Shown here one piece after another: positions 7,748-15,696 of a stretch of DNA of 64,000 nt (positions are counted from its first letter, which is position 1; the number at the start of each line of letters is the position of its first letter). Position numbers and translations under genes: made by a program. Under the pieces are notes generated by a model, which saw nothing but the letters and a program-made list of their open reading frames with translations, was not told where the DNA came from and did no database searches. This DNA is from Caulobacter segnis (lineage in GTDB: Bacteria; Pseudomonadota; Alphaproteobacteria; Caulobacterales; Caulobacteraceae), in assembly GCF_023935105.1 (NCBI RefSeq), contig NZ_CP096040.1:4941001-5005000 (forward strand). Reading direction: 5' to 3'.

Positions 7748-8626
7748 ATGACGATCCTGGTCACAGGCAGCACAGGAACCATCGGATCCCAGGTGCTGAG
7801 CCATCTGCAAGGTCATGGCGCGGACGTGCGCGCCCTGACGCGTTCGCCGGAAAAGGCTCAATTTCCGGCGGGCGTAATCCCGGTCGGCGGCGAACTCGGC
7901 GACATCGACTCCGTCCGTTCGGCCATGACCGGCGTCAGCACTCTATTCCTGCTGGTTCCCAACCTAGCCGACGAGCTGACCCAGGCCATGCTGGCGCTCA
8001 CCGTCGCGCGTGAGGCCGGCGTCAAGGGCGTGGTCTATCTGTCGGTGTTCAAGGGCGAGGCCTATGCCGACGTGCCGCATTTCGCCGGCAAGGCAACGGT
8101 CGAGCGGATGATCCAGGCGCTGGCTCTGCCGGCGACCATTCTGTTGCCGGCCTATTTCATCCAGAACGATCTGCGCCAGAAGGACCTGCTGCTGGGGCCG
8201 GGGATCTACGGTTCGCCGATCGGCGCCAAGGGCCTGTCCATGGTCGATATCCGCGATATCGCCGCCGCCGCCGCCGTTGAACTCCTGCGGCGCGAGCGGG
8301 CGCCGGACCCGCTACCCAGCGAAGTCTACGACCTCGTCGGGCCCGACAGCCTGACCGGGCAATCCATCGCAGCTATCTGGGGCGGGGCGCTGGGGCGTCC
8401 TATCCGCTACGGCGGCGACGACCTCGTCGTCATGGAGCAACGCATGAAGGCGGTGTTGCCTGCGTGGCACGCCCTGGATTTGCGCTTGATGTTTCAGCGT
8501 TATCAGAGTGACGGCGCGGTGGCCGATCCCGCCGCGATCGAGCGCCTCACGGCCCTTCTCGGTCGCGCACCCCGCTCTTACCGTGACTTCGCCCGCGACG
8601 CGGCCGCCCAGTGGGCGAGGGCCTGA
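7748..8626 (+). CDS. NmrA-like NAD(P)-binding protein (atypical SDR)
   Basis: A 292-residue protein with the N-terminal Rossmann motif TGSTGTIG (residues 6-13) and the short-loop architecture of atypical SDRs of the NmrA/QOR2 type. It lacks the classical YxxxK catalytic pair, as expected for the group, which includes redox sensors and quinone reductases. GAGGAG seven bases upstream fixes the start at 7748; the frame is open upstream but without a signal. It is divergent from LysR with an operator-like palindrome between, and 24 bases upstream of the frameshifted hydrolase gene, which may be co-transcribed. Confidence 0.85.
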   Translation: MTILVTGSTGTIGSQVLSHLQGHGADVRALTRSPEKAQFPAGVIPVGGELGDIDSVRSAMTGVSTLFLLVPNLADELTQAMLALTVAREAGVKGVVYLSVFKGEAYADVPHFAGKATVERMIQALALPATILLPAYFIQNDLRQKDLLLGPGIYGSPIGAKGLSMVDIRDIAAAAAVELLRRERAPDPLPSEVYDLVGPDSLTGQSIAAIWGGALGRPIRYGGDDLVVMEQRMKAVLPAWHALDLRLMFQRYQSDGAVADPAAIERLTALLGRAPRSYRDFARDAAAQWARA

Positions 8627-8650
8627 CTAACCTAGTCCCGGAGAAACCTA

Positions 8651-9590
8651 ATGACGGACCTGCATCCCCTTGCGGCCGAAGATGTCCCCGTCGTGGGGGC
8701 CATGCGGCAAGCGACTGCCCCCCCACAAAGGCCAACCGATGGGCGTCGAGGCGCGGCCCATGTTCGATGCGATGATGGCCGCCACGCCGGCCGCCGAAGG
8801 CGTCCGTTTCGAGCTTGGCGAGGTGGGCGGCGTCCCGGGCTGGTGGTGCCGCATCCCCGCCGCTGACCCTGGCCGGCTGCTGCTCTATGTGCACGGCGGC
8901 GGCTATGCGCTCGGCTCGGCCGAGGCGTTCCGCAACCTCGCCAGCCAGATCGCCGTGCGCGCAAAGGCCGATGCTTTTCTGCCCGAATATCGGCTGGCGC
9001 CCGAACATCCGTTCCCGGCGGCCATCGACGACGTGATCGCCGCCTATCACGGCCTGATGGCCCTTGGCCAGGCAAGGATCGCCATCGCGGGGGACTCAGC
9101 GGGCGGCGGCCTGACCTTGGCGCTGCTTGCGATCCTTCACGCCCAAGGGGTCACCCCGGTTGGCGCGGCGGTCATGTCACCCTGGACAGATCTCGATCTG
9201 ACGGGCGCGAGCCTGGAAAGTCGCGCCAACGCCGATCCGATCTTTACCCGCAGCGTGCTGCAGGCCATGGCCGACAACTACGCCGGAGGCCGGGACAGGA
9301 CCGATCCGCGCATGTCGCCCCTCTACTCTGCGCTGGGCGGCCTGCCGCCGATCTACATCGATGTCGGCGACGACGAGGTGTTGCTGGACGATTCCGTCCG
9401 GTTCGCCGCGCGCGCCGCCGAGGCTGGAGTCGATGTCAATCTGTCGATTTGGGGCGGCATGCCTCACGTCTTCCAGTCCAGCCTGGGCCTTCTGCGGGCC
9501 GCGGATCAGTCGCTCGACGCCAGCGGCGCGTTTTTATCAAGCAGGCTCGCAGTCCCAGCCAACCCCACCACCCCAACCGAAGGCGAATGA
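8651..9590 (+). CDS. alpha/beta hydrolase of the hormone-sensitive lipase type, with a frameshift near its start
   Basis: The main frame encodes an HSL-family carboxylesterase: oxyanion motif HGGG, nucleophile motif GDSAGG, then the late Asp (DVGDDEVLLDD) and His (PHVFQ) of the triad. The natural start seems to be ATG 8651, which has GGAG seven bases upstream and reads MTDLHPLAAEDVPVVGAMRQ. That frame must shift by one base to reach the enzyme frame, and the switch falls on a run of seven C (8718-8724); one C fewer would join them into about 312 residues. Without the shift only later starts such as ATG 8740 (MGVEARPMF) are usable. This is either a sequencing or assembly slip or a real phase-variable or broken gene. 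The substrate is unknown. Confidence 0.75.
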
Positions 9591-9655
9591 TCATGACGCG
9601 GGTAAGCCGAGGGCTTCGCCGCATCCCTCACAACCAAACGATTAAGGACCACAAG

Positions 9656-10600
9656 ATGCGCGCTAGCCTAACAGCCCTATTGGCCGCGACGACCTTGGCG
9701 ATCTGCGCGCCCGCAACGGCCCAGGATCGCTCATCGCTCCCAGCGGCGTCGCCGGCCAGGACCGGTTCCTGGACCTATCCAGGAACCGGCGCCGTGAACA
9801 CCTACTGGATCGAGACCCCGGGCGGCGGCCTGGTCGTTATCGACGTCCAGCGCGACCTGGTCCACGCGGCCCAGGCGCTGGCGGCGGTGAAGGCCGTGGG
9901 CAAACCCGTCCGCGCGATCCTCATCACCCACGCCCATCCCGATCACTACACCGGCCTTGGCCTCTTCAGGCAGGCCTTCCCGGGCGTCCCAGTCTATTCG
10001 TCCAAGGCGACGGCCGATGCGATCCGCTACGACACCTATGGTGCGAATGCGGGGACGCAGGCCGACGCCCCCGACATCACACCGCGTGAATTCGTGGCGC
10101 CTGGCGTCACGTTCGACGGCGACACGACCCTGAAAATCGACGGATTGACGATCGTCGCGCGTGAATTGGGCGCCGGCGAGGCCCCCGCGACGACAGCCTA
10201 TTACCTGCCCTCCACGCGAGAGCTGTTCACCGGCGACGCCATTCTCAACCGGCTACACGGCCCGCTCAGAGAAGCCCATACCGGGCCGTGGCTTGGCATT
10301 CTTGATCGCATCGAGGCGATGTACCCCAACGTCACCATTGTGCATCCAGGGCACGGCGCGTCGGGTCCGAAGGAGCCAATGTTCGATGACGAGCGGCTAT
10401 ATCTGAGGACCTGTCGCGCAATCGCGGCGGAAGAGATCGCCCGCGGCGGTTTCACCGATGCGGCGAAGGCGGCGACGATCCGCCGGATCAACGCCCGGTT
10501 TCCTTACACCAACCCAACGGGGAACAAGGATATCGTCAGCGACAGCGTCGACGGGCTCTTTCGGGAGTTCTCTGCACCGTCGTTCGCGCCGCTTCGGTGA
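9656..10600 (+). CDS. exported metallo-beta-lactamase-fold hydrolase
   Basis: A 314-residue protein. A signal peptide is visible (MRASLTALLAATTLAICAPA, then TAQ and the cleavage region), so it acts in the periplasm. The zinc-binding motif THAHPDH is near residue 95, the second-site Asp is in FTGDAIL and another metal His is in HPGHGASG: the standard MBL-fold order. AAGGA seven bases upstream supports the start at 9656. Substrates of this broad superfamily range from beta-lactams to lactones and sulfate esters, so none is assigned. It lies 65 bases after the hydrolase gene and may share its transcript. Confidence 0.85.
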   Translation: MRASLTALLAATTLAICAPATAQDRSSLPAASPARTGSWTYPGTGAVNTYWIETPGGGLVVIDVQRDLVHAAQALAAVKAVGKPVRAILITHAHPDHYTGLGLFRQAFPGVPVYSSKATADAIRYDTYGANAGTQADAPDITPREFVAPGVTFDGDTTLKIDGLTIVARELGAGEAPATTAYYLPSTRELFTGDAILNRLHGPLREAHTGPWLGILDRIEAMYPNVTIVHPGHGASGPKEPMFDDERLYLRTCRAIAAEEIARGGFTDAAKAATIRRINARFPYTNPTGNKDIVSDSVDGLFREFSAPSFAPLR

Positions 10601-10725
10601 CGTGAACCCGTCGAAGTCATCGCAAACCCAAAGCTCAATCGCCGACGGAACGGCGCTTTCGTCTCGAGCCAGCTTGATATTCCGGCCGTCGCCGCCATCC
10701 CAGACCCACCTCCAGGAGCTTGATT

Positions 10726-11109
10726 ATGACGCGTGTATTGTTTGTCGGGCAGGAGCCCGAAACCGTCGACTTTTCCGACCCCTCCCTGCCGCCAGGGTTC
10801 GACGCCGAGAAAATCCAGGCCGGCATCGACATCGCGGAGGCCTCGATGACCGAGCGCGGTTGGACGGGCGACCTCTGCATGATCGCCCCCGACGACAGTG
10901 GCATAGCGATGCTGTCTGCGCAGTTGGCAAAGGCGGACTACGATTGCGTGGTGATCGGGGGCGGCCTGCGTCTTCCGCCCAAAAGCCTGTCGTTGTTTGA
11001 GCAGGTTGTGAACGCCATCCACCGGGGCGCTCCTCAGGCAGCTATCGCTTTCAACACCCGCCCCCAAGATACGGCGGAGGCCGCGGCGCGGTGGATCGGT
11101 GCGGATTGA
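10726..11109 (+). CDS. conserved-looking protein of unknown function
   Basis: A 127-residue soluble protein with GGAG seven bases before ATG 10726. It alternates strand-like and helix-like segments (TRVLFVGQEP, CVVIGGGLR, AAIAFNTRP), which suggests a small Rossmann-like or flavodoxin-like fold, but no catalytic motif is visible. I do not recognise the family. It stands alone, 125 bases after the metallo-hydrolase gene. The following 215 bases (11110-11324) show no gene. Confidence 0.6.
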   Translation: MTRVLFVGQEPETVDFSDPSLPPGFDAEKIQAGIDIAEASMTERGWTGDLCMIAPDDSGIAMLSAQLAKADYDCVVIGGGLRLPPKSLSLFEQVVNAIHRGAPQAAIAFNTRPQDTAEAAARWIGAD

Positions 11110-11324
11110 AGGCGAAGCACTCGCCGTAAACGACCTCGTCCACGCTTCCGCGCCAGCACCTGCAACCTCGAAAGTTGCCGATCGTTCGCCAGGAGATAGG
11201 TCGGCTAAGCATTGCCGACGAAGGAGAACCTATAGGCCTTCCGCGCAACGAACTCGTGACCCGCCTTGTCAAGGCGGGCGAACTTGAGATGCTGGGAGGC
11301 GACTAGGCTGGGATCGATATGGAG

Positions 11325-11495
11325 GCGCTGGCGCACGCTTCGACGCCGAACAGGCAAGCTCAGTTTGGCGAAGAACACCAGCATCTGAGCTCGCCGAACC
11401 TGTCGGCGGATCACCACTTCGCCTGTCGCGTCGACGCCGTGCACCTGAAACACCGACTTGGCGATATCCAGACCGATCGTAACCGCATGAGCCAT
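11325..11495 (-). pseudogene. remnant of an IS110-family transposase (N-terminus)
   Basis: From ATG 11495 (GGAGGAG upstream) the frame reads GLDIAKSVFQVHGVDATGEV and on to RAQMLVFFAKL, the classic start of the DEDD-type IS110 transposase. A one-base frameshift near 11360 moves the homology to the next frame, which continues as ACLFGVEACAS for about a dozen residues before all similarity stops. So only the first ~60 of some 340 residues survive, frameshifted and truncated. An 8-bp hairpin, GCGGGAGC/GCTCCCGC at 11515-11534, precedes it and was probably part of the element end. It is not functional. Confidence 0.75.
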
Positions 11496-11659
11496 GGCTC
11501 TCTCCTCCTGCTCTGCGGGAGCTTACGCTCCCGCGGGCGGAGAGCCGTCCACAGCATCAGGAGCGGAATTTGGCGTGGATCCGGACACCAGACATTTCCT
11601 TTGAGGCCGGCTATTGTCGTCGACATAACTCTCCGAGATTGCGGCTAGGCCCGTGAGCG

Positions 11660-12073
11660 CTAGTCGCCCTGGCGGTTCCCCATGAACTGTGGCGTATCGA
11701 GGGGCGTAAGCCACGGTTCGCGACGGACGACCCAGCTTTCGTACTGGGGTGCGAATATCCCGGTGTCGTCGAAGCTTCCAAGCGAGATCTCGTACTCCGC
11801 CTCCCCGTCTTGGCTGAAGTTTTCCGCCAGCACACGTGACCCGCAACGTCCACAAAAATGGCGGCGATATCCCGGCGAACTTTCCCAGCTCGCCAGCGGC
11901 CCCTCGACGGTTACCTGGTCTGGGGTGAACACGAGGAAGGGGTTGAATGCGCCCGCGTGCGCCTTGCGACAGGTCAGGCAATGGCAAAGGCCCGCACGAA
12001 CAGGTGGTCCCGAAACGGAGAAACGGGCGTTTCCGCAGGCGCAGCCGCCTATGAGCCTAGATTGATCGGTCAT
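11660..12073 (-). CDS. GFA-family zinc-binding protein
   Basis: A 137-residue protein of the GFA (glutathione-dependent formaldehyde-activating enzyme-like) fold. The metal ligands are plain: GGCACG near residue 9, CHCLTCRK near 31-38, and FCGRCGSRV near 74-82. Most small GFA proteins have no proven reaction, and the formaldehyde-glutathione activity of the founding member is itself disputed. The start at 12073 is chosen by family length; the ribosome binding site is weak. It stands between the IS110 remnant and a dispersed repeat. Confidence 0.85.
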   Translation of the reverse strand: MTDQSRLIGGCACGNARFSVSGPPVRAGLCHCLTCRKAHAGAFNPFLVFTPDQVTVEGPLASWESSPGYRRHFCGRCGSRVLAENFSQDGEAEYEISLGSFDDTGIFAPQYESWVVRREPWLTPLDTPQFMGNRQGD

Positions 12074-12148
12074 GATGCTCGAACGCGCCACACGCGCCAT
12101 TGGCGCCGAGGGCAATGCATGGCCTTGCCCCCTTACCCGACCGATCCA

Positions 12149-12194
12149 GATCTGGGCGGTCAGCTGGCGCGCCTCCAAGAACTAGACGTTCAGC
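12149..12194 (-). repeat. dispersed intergenic repeat, copy 2 (shortened hairpin half)
   Basis: It matches the conserved half (GCGCGCCTCCAAGAACTAGA, then CGTTCAGC) but the left hairpin arm is reduced to TCAGCTGGCGC. It lies 90 bases past the stop of the leftward SDR gene, in the same relation to that gene as the other copies have to theirs. Confidence 0.6.
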
Positions 12195-12283
12195 GCCTTC
12201 GTCGAGAAGACCAATGCCACCGTTCACCAGGTGGGCGCGCGGCTGTATGCGGAGGACGCCGATGCATCCTCCGCAGTCTAGAT

Positions 12284-13024
12284 TTAGGTCAGCGCGCCGC
12301 CATCGACGTTCAGGATCGTCCCGGTAATCTGCCGGGCAGCGGGCGACGCCAGGAAAGCTACCGCAGCGGCCACGTCCTCAGGTTTGCCGTAGCGACCAAG
12401 CGGGATCAGCGAGCGCTGAAAATCGGAGGACTCGCCATCGGACGGGTTCATGTCCGTGTCGGTCGAGCCCGGCTGCACGAGATTCACGGTGATGTCACGC
12501 GGCCCCAGTTCGCGGGCGAGGCCCCGGTTGAACGACTGCAGCGCCGATTTGGTCATGTAGTAGGCGGCGCCAGGATCGCCCACGATGCGATCGGCGCCGG
12601 CCGAGCCGATGGTGATGACGCGGCCGCCTGCTTTTAGGTGCGGGATAGCCGCCTGGGCCGCAAAGATCGGCGCGCGCACGTTCACCGCTAGTAGAGCGTC
12701 GACGTCCTCCTGGCTAATCTGGGCGAAGGGGGCGTAGCGTGCGATGGCGGCGTTGTTGACCAGGATATCGAGACCGCCAAGGGCAGCGGCCGCCTCATCG
12801 ACGGAGCGCTTCACCGCTGTGACATCGGCGCTGTCAGCCTGAATGGCGACAGCTTTGCGCCCCTTAGCCTCTATGGCCCGCACGACGTCCGCAGCCTTGT
12901 CGGCAGCGCGTTCGTAGGTGATGGCGACGTCCGCGCCCTGCTCGGCCAGTTCCAGGGCGATCGCGGCTCCAATGCCGCGGGAAGCGCCCGTCACCAGGGC
13001 GCGCTTGCCAGTCAGATTCGTCAT
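12284..13024 (-). CDS. short-chain dehydrogenase/reductase
   Basis: A 246-residue classical SDR with TGASRGIG (residues 11-18), NNAAIA, catalytic Ser in TIGSAG and Tyr-Lys in YYMTKSA, and a C-terminal VDGGALT tail typical of 3-oxoacyl-ACP reductase-like members. The start at 13024 is chosen by family length; the ribosome binding site is poor. It is divergent from a TetR regulator, which probably represses it from the 88-base shared region. The substrate is not identifiable. Confidence 0.9.
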   Translation of the reverse strand: MTNLTGKRALVTGASRGIGAAIALELAEQGADVAITYERAADKAADVVRAIEAKGRKAVAIQADSADVTAVKRSVDEAAAALGGLDILVNNAAIARYAPFAQISQEDVDALLAVNVRAPIFAAQAAIPHLKAGGRVITIGSAGADRIVGDPGAAYYMTKSALQSFNRGLARELGPRDITVNLVQPGSTDTDMNPSDGESSDFQRSLIPLGRYGKPEDVAAAVAFLASPAARQITGTILNVDGGALT

Positions 13025-13112
13025 ATCGGTCTGGAGTCCGTTTTCTAGAGTGATCGATACATAAATAGCTGGGAAGTTGCGACGCCGGTTCAAGGGACTT
13101 ATCTAACGATCG

Positions 13113-13772
13113 ATGCAGAATTCAGGACACCATCCGCAAAGCGGTGATGGGGCGGCGGGGCGCGGACGCGGTCGGCCGCGCGCGTTCGATCGCGACGCAG
13201 CATTGGCTCAAGCGATGAAGCTGTTTTGGGAGAAGGGCTACGAAGCCACCTCTATCTCCGATCTGACCGCTGCAATGGGGATCGGCGCGCCCAGCCTTTA
13301 CGCCGCGTTCGGCTCGAAGGAGGCGCTGTATAGCGCGGCGCTCGACTACTATCGTCGGACCTACGACGAGATGGGCTGGGGTGGGTTCAGGGCCGCAGCG
13401 ACGGCGCGTGGGGCGGTGGCGACGTGGCTCCTGGACTCCGCCGCCTCGTTGACAGGTTCGCTCTGCGACATGCCCCGCGGCTGCATGGTGACCTTGTCGA
13501 TGGTTGGCGATGAGGGCCACCCCGGACTGGGTGAGATGGTCCGCGCAGCGCGCCTCGGCAGTCTTGAAAGGCTGGAGGCGCGATTGGATCAGGGTGTGGC
13601 CGATGGCGAGCTTCCGGTCGAAACCGACGTCCACGCCCTCGCCCGCTTTGTGCAGACCGTCCAGAGTGGGATGTCGATCCTGGCGCGGGATGGCGCCACA
13701 CGGAAGGAACTGGAGGCCGTTGCGCAGGTCGCAATGCAGAGCTTCACTGCGCTCGAAGACCGACGCTCGTAG
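13113..13772 (+). CDS. TetR-family transcriptional regulator
   Basis: A 219-residue TetR protein: a basic Gly/Arg-rich leader, then the N-terminal helix-turn-helix at about residues 27-72 (KGYEATSISDLTAAMGIG, then PSLYAAFGSKEAL), then a C-terminal ligand-binding domain resembling the AcrR/YcdC-like C-terminal type. It is divergent from the SDR gene. The shared promoter region contains two copies of GATCGAT (13052-13058 and 13107-13113), possible parts of an operator. Confidence 0.9.
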   Translation: MQNSGHHPQSGDGAAGRGRGRPRAFDRDAALAQAMKLFWEKGYEATSISDLTAAMGIGAPSLYAAFGSKEALYSAALDYYRRTYDEMGWGGFRAAATARGAVATWLLDSAASLTGSLCDMPRGCMVTLSMVGDEGHPGLGEMVRAARLGSLERLEARLDQGVADGELPVETDVHALARFVQTVQSGMSILARDGATRKELEAVAQVAMQSFTALEDRRS

Positions 13773-13862
13773 ACATCGCCGACTTGCGCGATGACCCCAA
13801 GAATAGCGGCCTCATGACGCCCATACTGGCGTCAGCCTGACCTCGACCGCCGTGGCCAGCAT

Positions 13863-13910
13863 GCGCCAGTAGCGGTCGTTGGCGCCTCTCCAGAAATTGG
13901 ACGTTGGAAT
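13863..13910 (-). repeat. dispersed intergenic repeat, copy 3
   Basis: It has the hairpin GCGCCA/TGGCGC and the conserved block CTCCAGAAATTGGACGTT on the plus strand. It lies about 70 bases past the stop of the leftward LOV protein gene and fills most of the 208-base gap to the TetR gene. Confidence 0.65.
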
Positions 13911-13980
13911 GGCGGACATGAGCTTCGGCTGAAGCAAATTGCTAGCGGCGGCGGACACGAAGCCGCGAAGTCGCCTTTGC

Positions 13981-15096
13981 CTACAACGGCTCGATAGGCA
14001 TGCGATCGACGAGCTGGGTGAGCGTGGCGGGGAACACCATCTTCACCCGCGCGCCTTGCCGAGCCTGGCTTTGGACCTCGAGCCGCCCGTGAGATTGACC
14101 CACAAAGCCGCTGACCATGGAGAGACCCATACCGTTGTTGCCCAGCGAGGCCTTGGTGGTGAAGAAAGGCTCTGTCGCGCGCGCGATGACCTCCGGATCC
14201 ATCCCTGGGCCATCGTCTTCGACTATGACGCAAACCGCCGGAGCGCCGTCGAGATCGTCGTCTTGAACGCGAACGACAATCTGGCCTTGCTGGCGCGTCG
14301 CTTCGCAAGCGTTGGCGATCAAGCTCAGCAGAGCCGCCTCGAACTGGCCCCTGTCGAGCAAGACGCGCCGTCGCGTCGCCTCAAAAGCGAAACTCAGATG
14401 GCGGCCGGCCGCGGCCGCTTTCACCAATGGCTGCACCTTTCGAATGGCTTCGGCCAGACTAAGCGGCCGGGGGCTCAGCGGCGCCTTGCGAGCGAAGGCG
14501 AGAAGCTGATGAACCAAGGCGGCGGCGTCCTGCGCGGCATGCAGAGCGCGAGCACCATGACGGTCAACGCCCATGTCTCGAAACTTTGGCGCCATCAACT
14601 CCAGGGCCCCGATGACGACTTGGAGGAGATCCGTCAGGAATTGAGCCTGGCCAGTCGCGAGTTGACCGACAGCCTCGATCTTGCGCTTCTCCTGCAGTGC
14701 GTCTTCAGCCGTCTTCCGCCGCGTGACATCTAGCTGGTTGCCGAGGAAGTATCTCAAGGCGCCAGCGTCGTCGAACACGGGGCCAATAAACAGCGTGTTC
14801 CAGAAGCGTGAACCGTCCGCCCGGTAGTTGACGATGTCGACCGAGATCGGCTGCCGTTGTTCAAGCGCCTGCCGGATCCGCCGCCCCGTCTCAGGATCGG
14901 TCTCCGCCCCTTGCAAGAATCGGCAATTGCGTCCCAGGACATCTTCGCGGGCATAGCCGGTCAGATCCAGGAAAGCCTGGTTGGCAAAGACAATCGGATG
15001 ATCGGCTTGCGTCGCATCAGCCAAGATCGTCGGCATGGTTGCGCCACCGAGCACAGCTTGAAACGCGGCTAGGTCGCCGTTCCAACTCTGAAGCAT
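13981..15096 (-). CDS. LOV-domain sensor with a degenerate histidine kinase module
   Basis: A 371-residue protein. Residues about 15-125 form a LOV photoreceptor domain with the flavin-adduct cysteine in GRNCRFLQG (C58), so blue-light sensing through FMN is expected. The kinase part follows: the dimerisation motif KIEAVGQLATGQAQFL aligns with KMEAVGQLTGG-x-AHDF of related kinases, but the phospho-acceptor His is Gln (Q152) and the following Asp-Phe-Asn-Asn is also lost. The ATPase boxes are intact (LIANACEAT, DDGPGMD, EPFFTTK, GMGLSMV). So it can probably bind ATP but not autophosphorylate in the normal way. The start directly follows the stop of the small gene upstream (TAA-ATG), so translation is likely coupled. 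It differs from Caulobacter LovK, which is an HWE kinase. Confidence 0.88.
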   Translation of the reverse strand: MLQSWNGDLAAFQAVLGGATMPTILADATQADHPIVFANQAFLDLTGYAREDVLGRNCRFLQGAETDPETGRRIRQALEQRQPISVDIVNYRADGSRFWNTLFIGPVFDDAGALRYFLGNQLDVTRRKTAEDALQEKRKIEAVGQLATGQAQFLTDLLQVVIGALELMAPKFRDMGVDRHGARALHAAQDAAALVHQLLAFARKAPLSPRPLSLAEAIRKVQPLVKAAAAGRHLSFAFEATRRRVLLDRGQFEAALLSLIANACEATRQQGQIVVRVQDDDLDGAPAVCVIVEDDGPGMDPEVIARATEPFFTTKASLGNNGMGLSMVSGFVGQSHGRLEVQSQARQGARVKMVFPATLTQLVDRMPIEPL

Positions 15097-15300
15097 TTAG
15101 CTGGTCGCTTGGCTGTCGCGGAGGATTTCGGCGCCGCGGTTGAGCACGACCCGCTGTCCCGGGTAGGCAGTAAGCGCCGCTTCGAAAATCGCGGCCGCGA
15201 GGGTGAGCGTGACGCCTCTGCCGAGCACCCGTGGCGCGTCGCCCGCGACGCGCAGTTCGACCGCGAACGGAATGTCTTCGTCGGGAGGCTGGGAGGTCAT
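15097..15300 (-). CDS. small protein, paralogue of the neighbouring small gene
   Basis: A 67-residue protein with no known domain. It shares a pattern with the next gene upstream: DE-D/E-I/L-P-F/Y-x-VEL at the start, a central Ala-rich helix (AAxxEAALTAYPG here) and YPGxxVxL towards the end. It sits 16 bases after that gene and immediately before the LOV gene, so the three form an operon. A role as a partner of the LOV protein is inference from position only. Confidence 0.65.
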   Translation of the reverse strand: MTSQPPDEDIPFAVELRVAGDAPRVLGRGVTLTLAAAIFEAALTAYPGQRVVLNRGAEILRDSQATS

Positions 15301-15316
15301 CGGATGCGCCTAGCGA

Positions 15317-15601
15317 CTACTGGGTCTTGGCGTCCCATCGGCTGATGACACGGTCGAGATGACGCAGGATGATGACACGTCCCGGATATTCGCGGGTCGC
15401 CGCATAATAGGCCGCGTACCCGATTGACGGCGAGGCGCTGACAGCCACCACCTGTTCCAGCGCGCCATCGTGCGCCGACCACAGCTCGACGACATAAGGC
15501 AGCTCTTCGTCGTCATTTGGGAACCGGCCTTGCGATGGCGGCGTTTTCGACCAACGGTCGAACGGATCATCAGTGGGGCTTAGCTTTACAACTTGTGGCA
15601 C
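15317..15601 (-). CDS. small protein, paralogue of the neighbouring small gene
   Basis: A 94-residue protein starting at GTG 15601 with GGGAG eight bases upstream. Residues about 31-90 match the 67-residue downstream protein (DEELPYVVEL, then an Ala/Tyr-rich helix and YPGRVIIL). The first 30 residues are extra and polar. No known domain or signal peptide is visible. It is the first gene of the LOV operon and is divergent from the triple-PAS kinase gene, with 95 bases between. Confidence 0.65.
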   Translation of the reverse strand: MPQVVKLSPTDDPFDRWSKTPPSQGRFPNDDEELPYVVELWSAHDGALEQVVAVSASPSIGYAAYYAATREYPGRVIILRHLDRVISRWDAKTQ

Positions 15602-15696
15602 CGCGGAGACTCCCGTTCAAGCGCCGCACAATTTCGCCTACGTTCAAGGCTGTCAACGCTGCGGACAAGCACATCCGTATAGAGAAGAAGAGGCGC

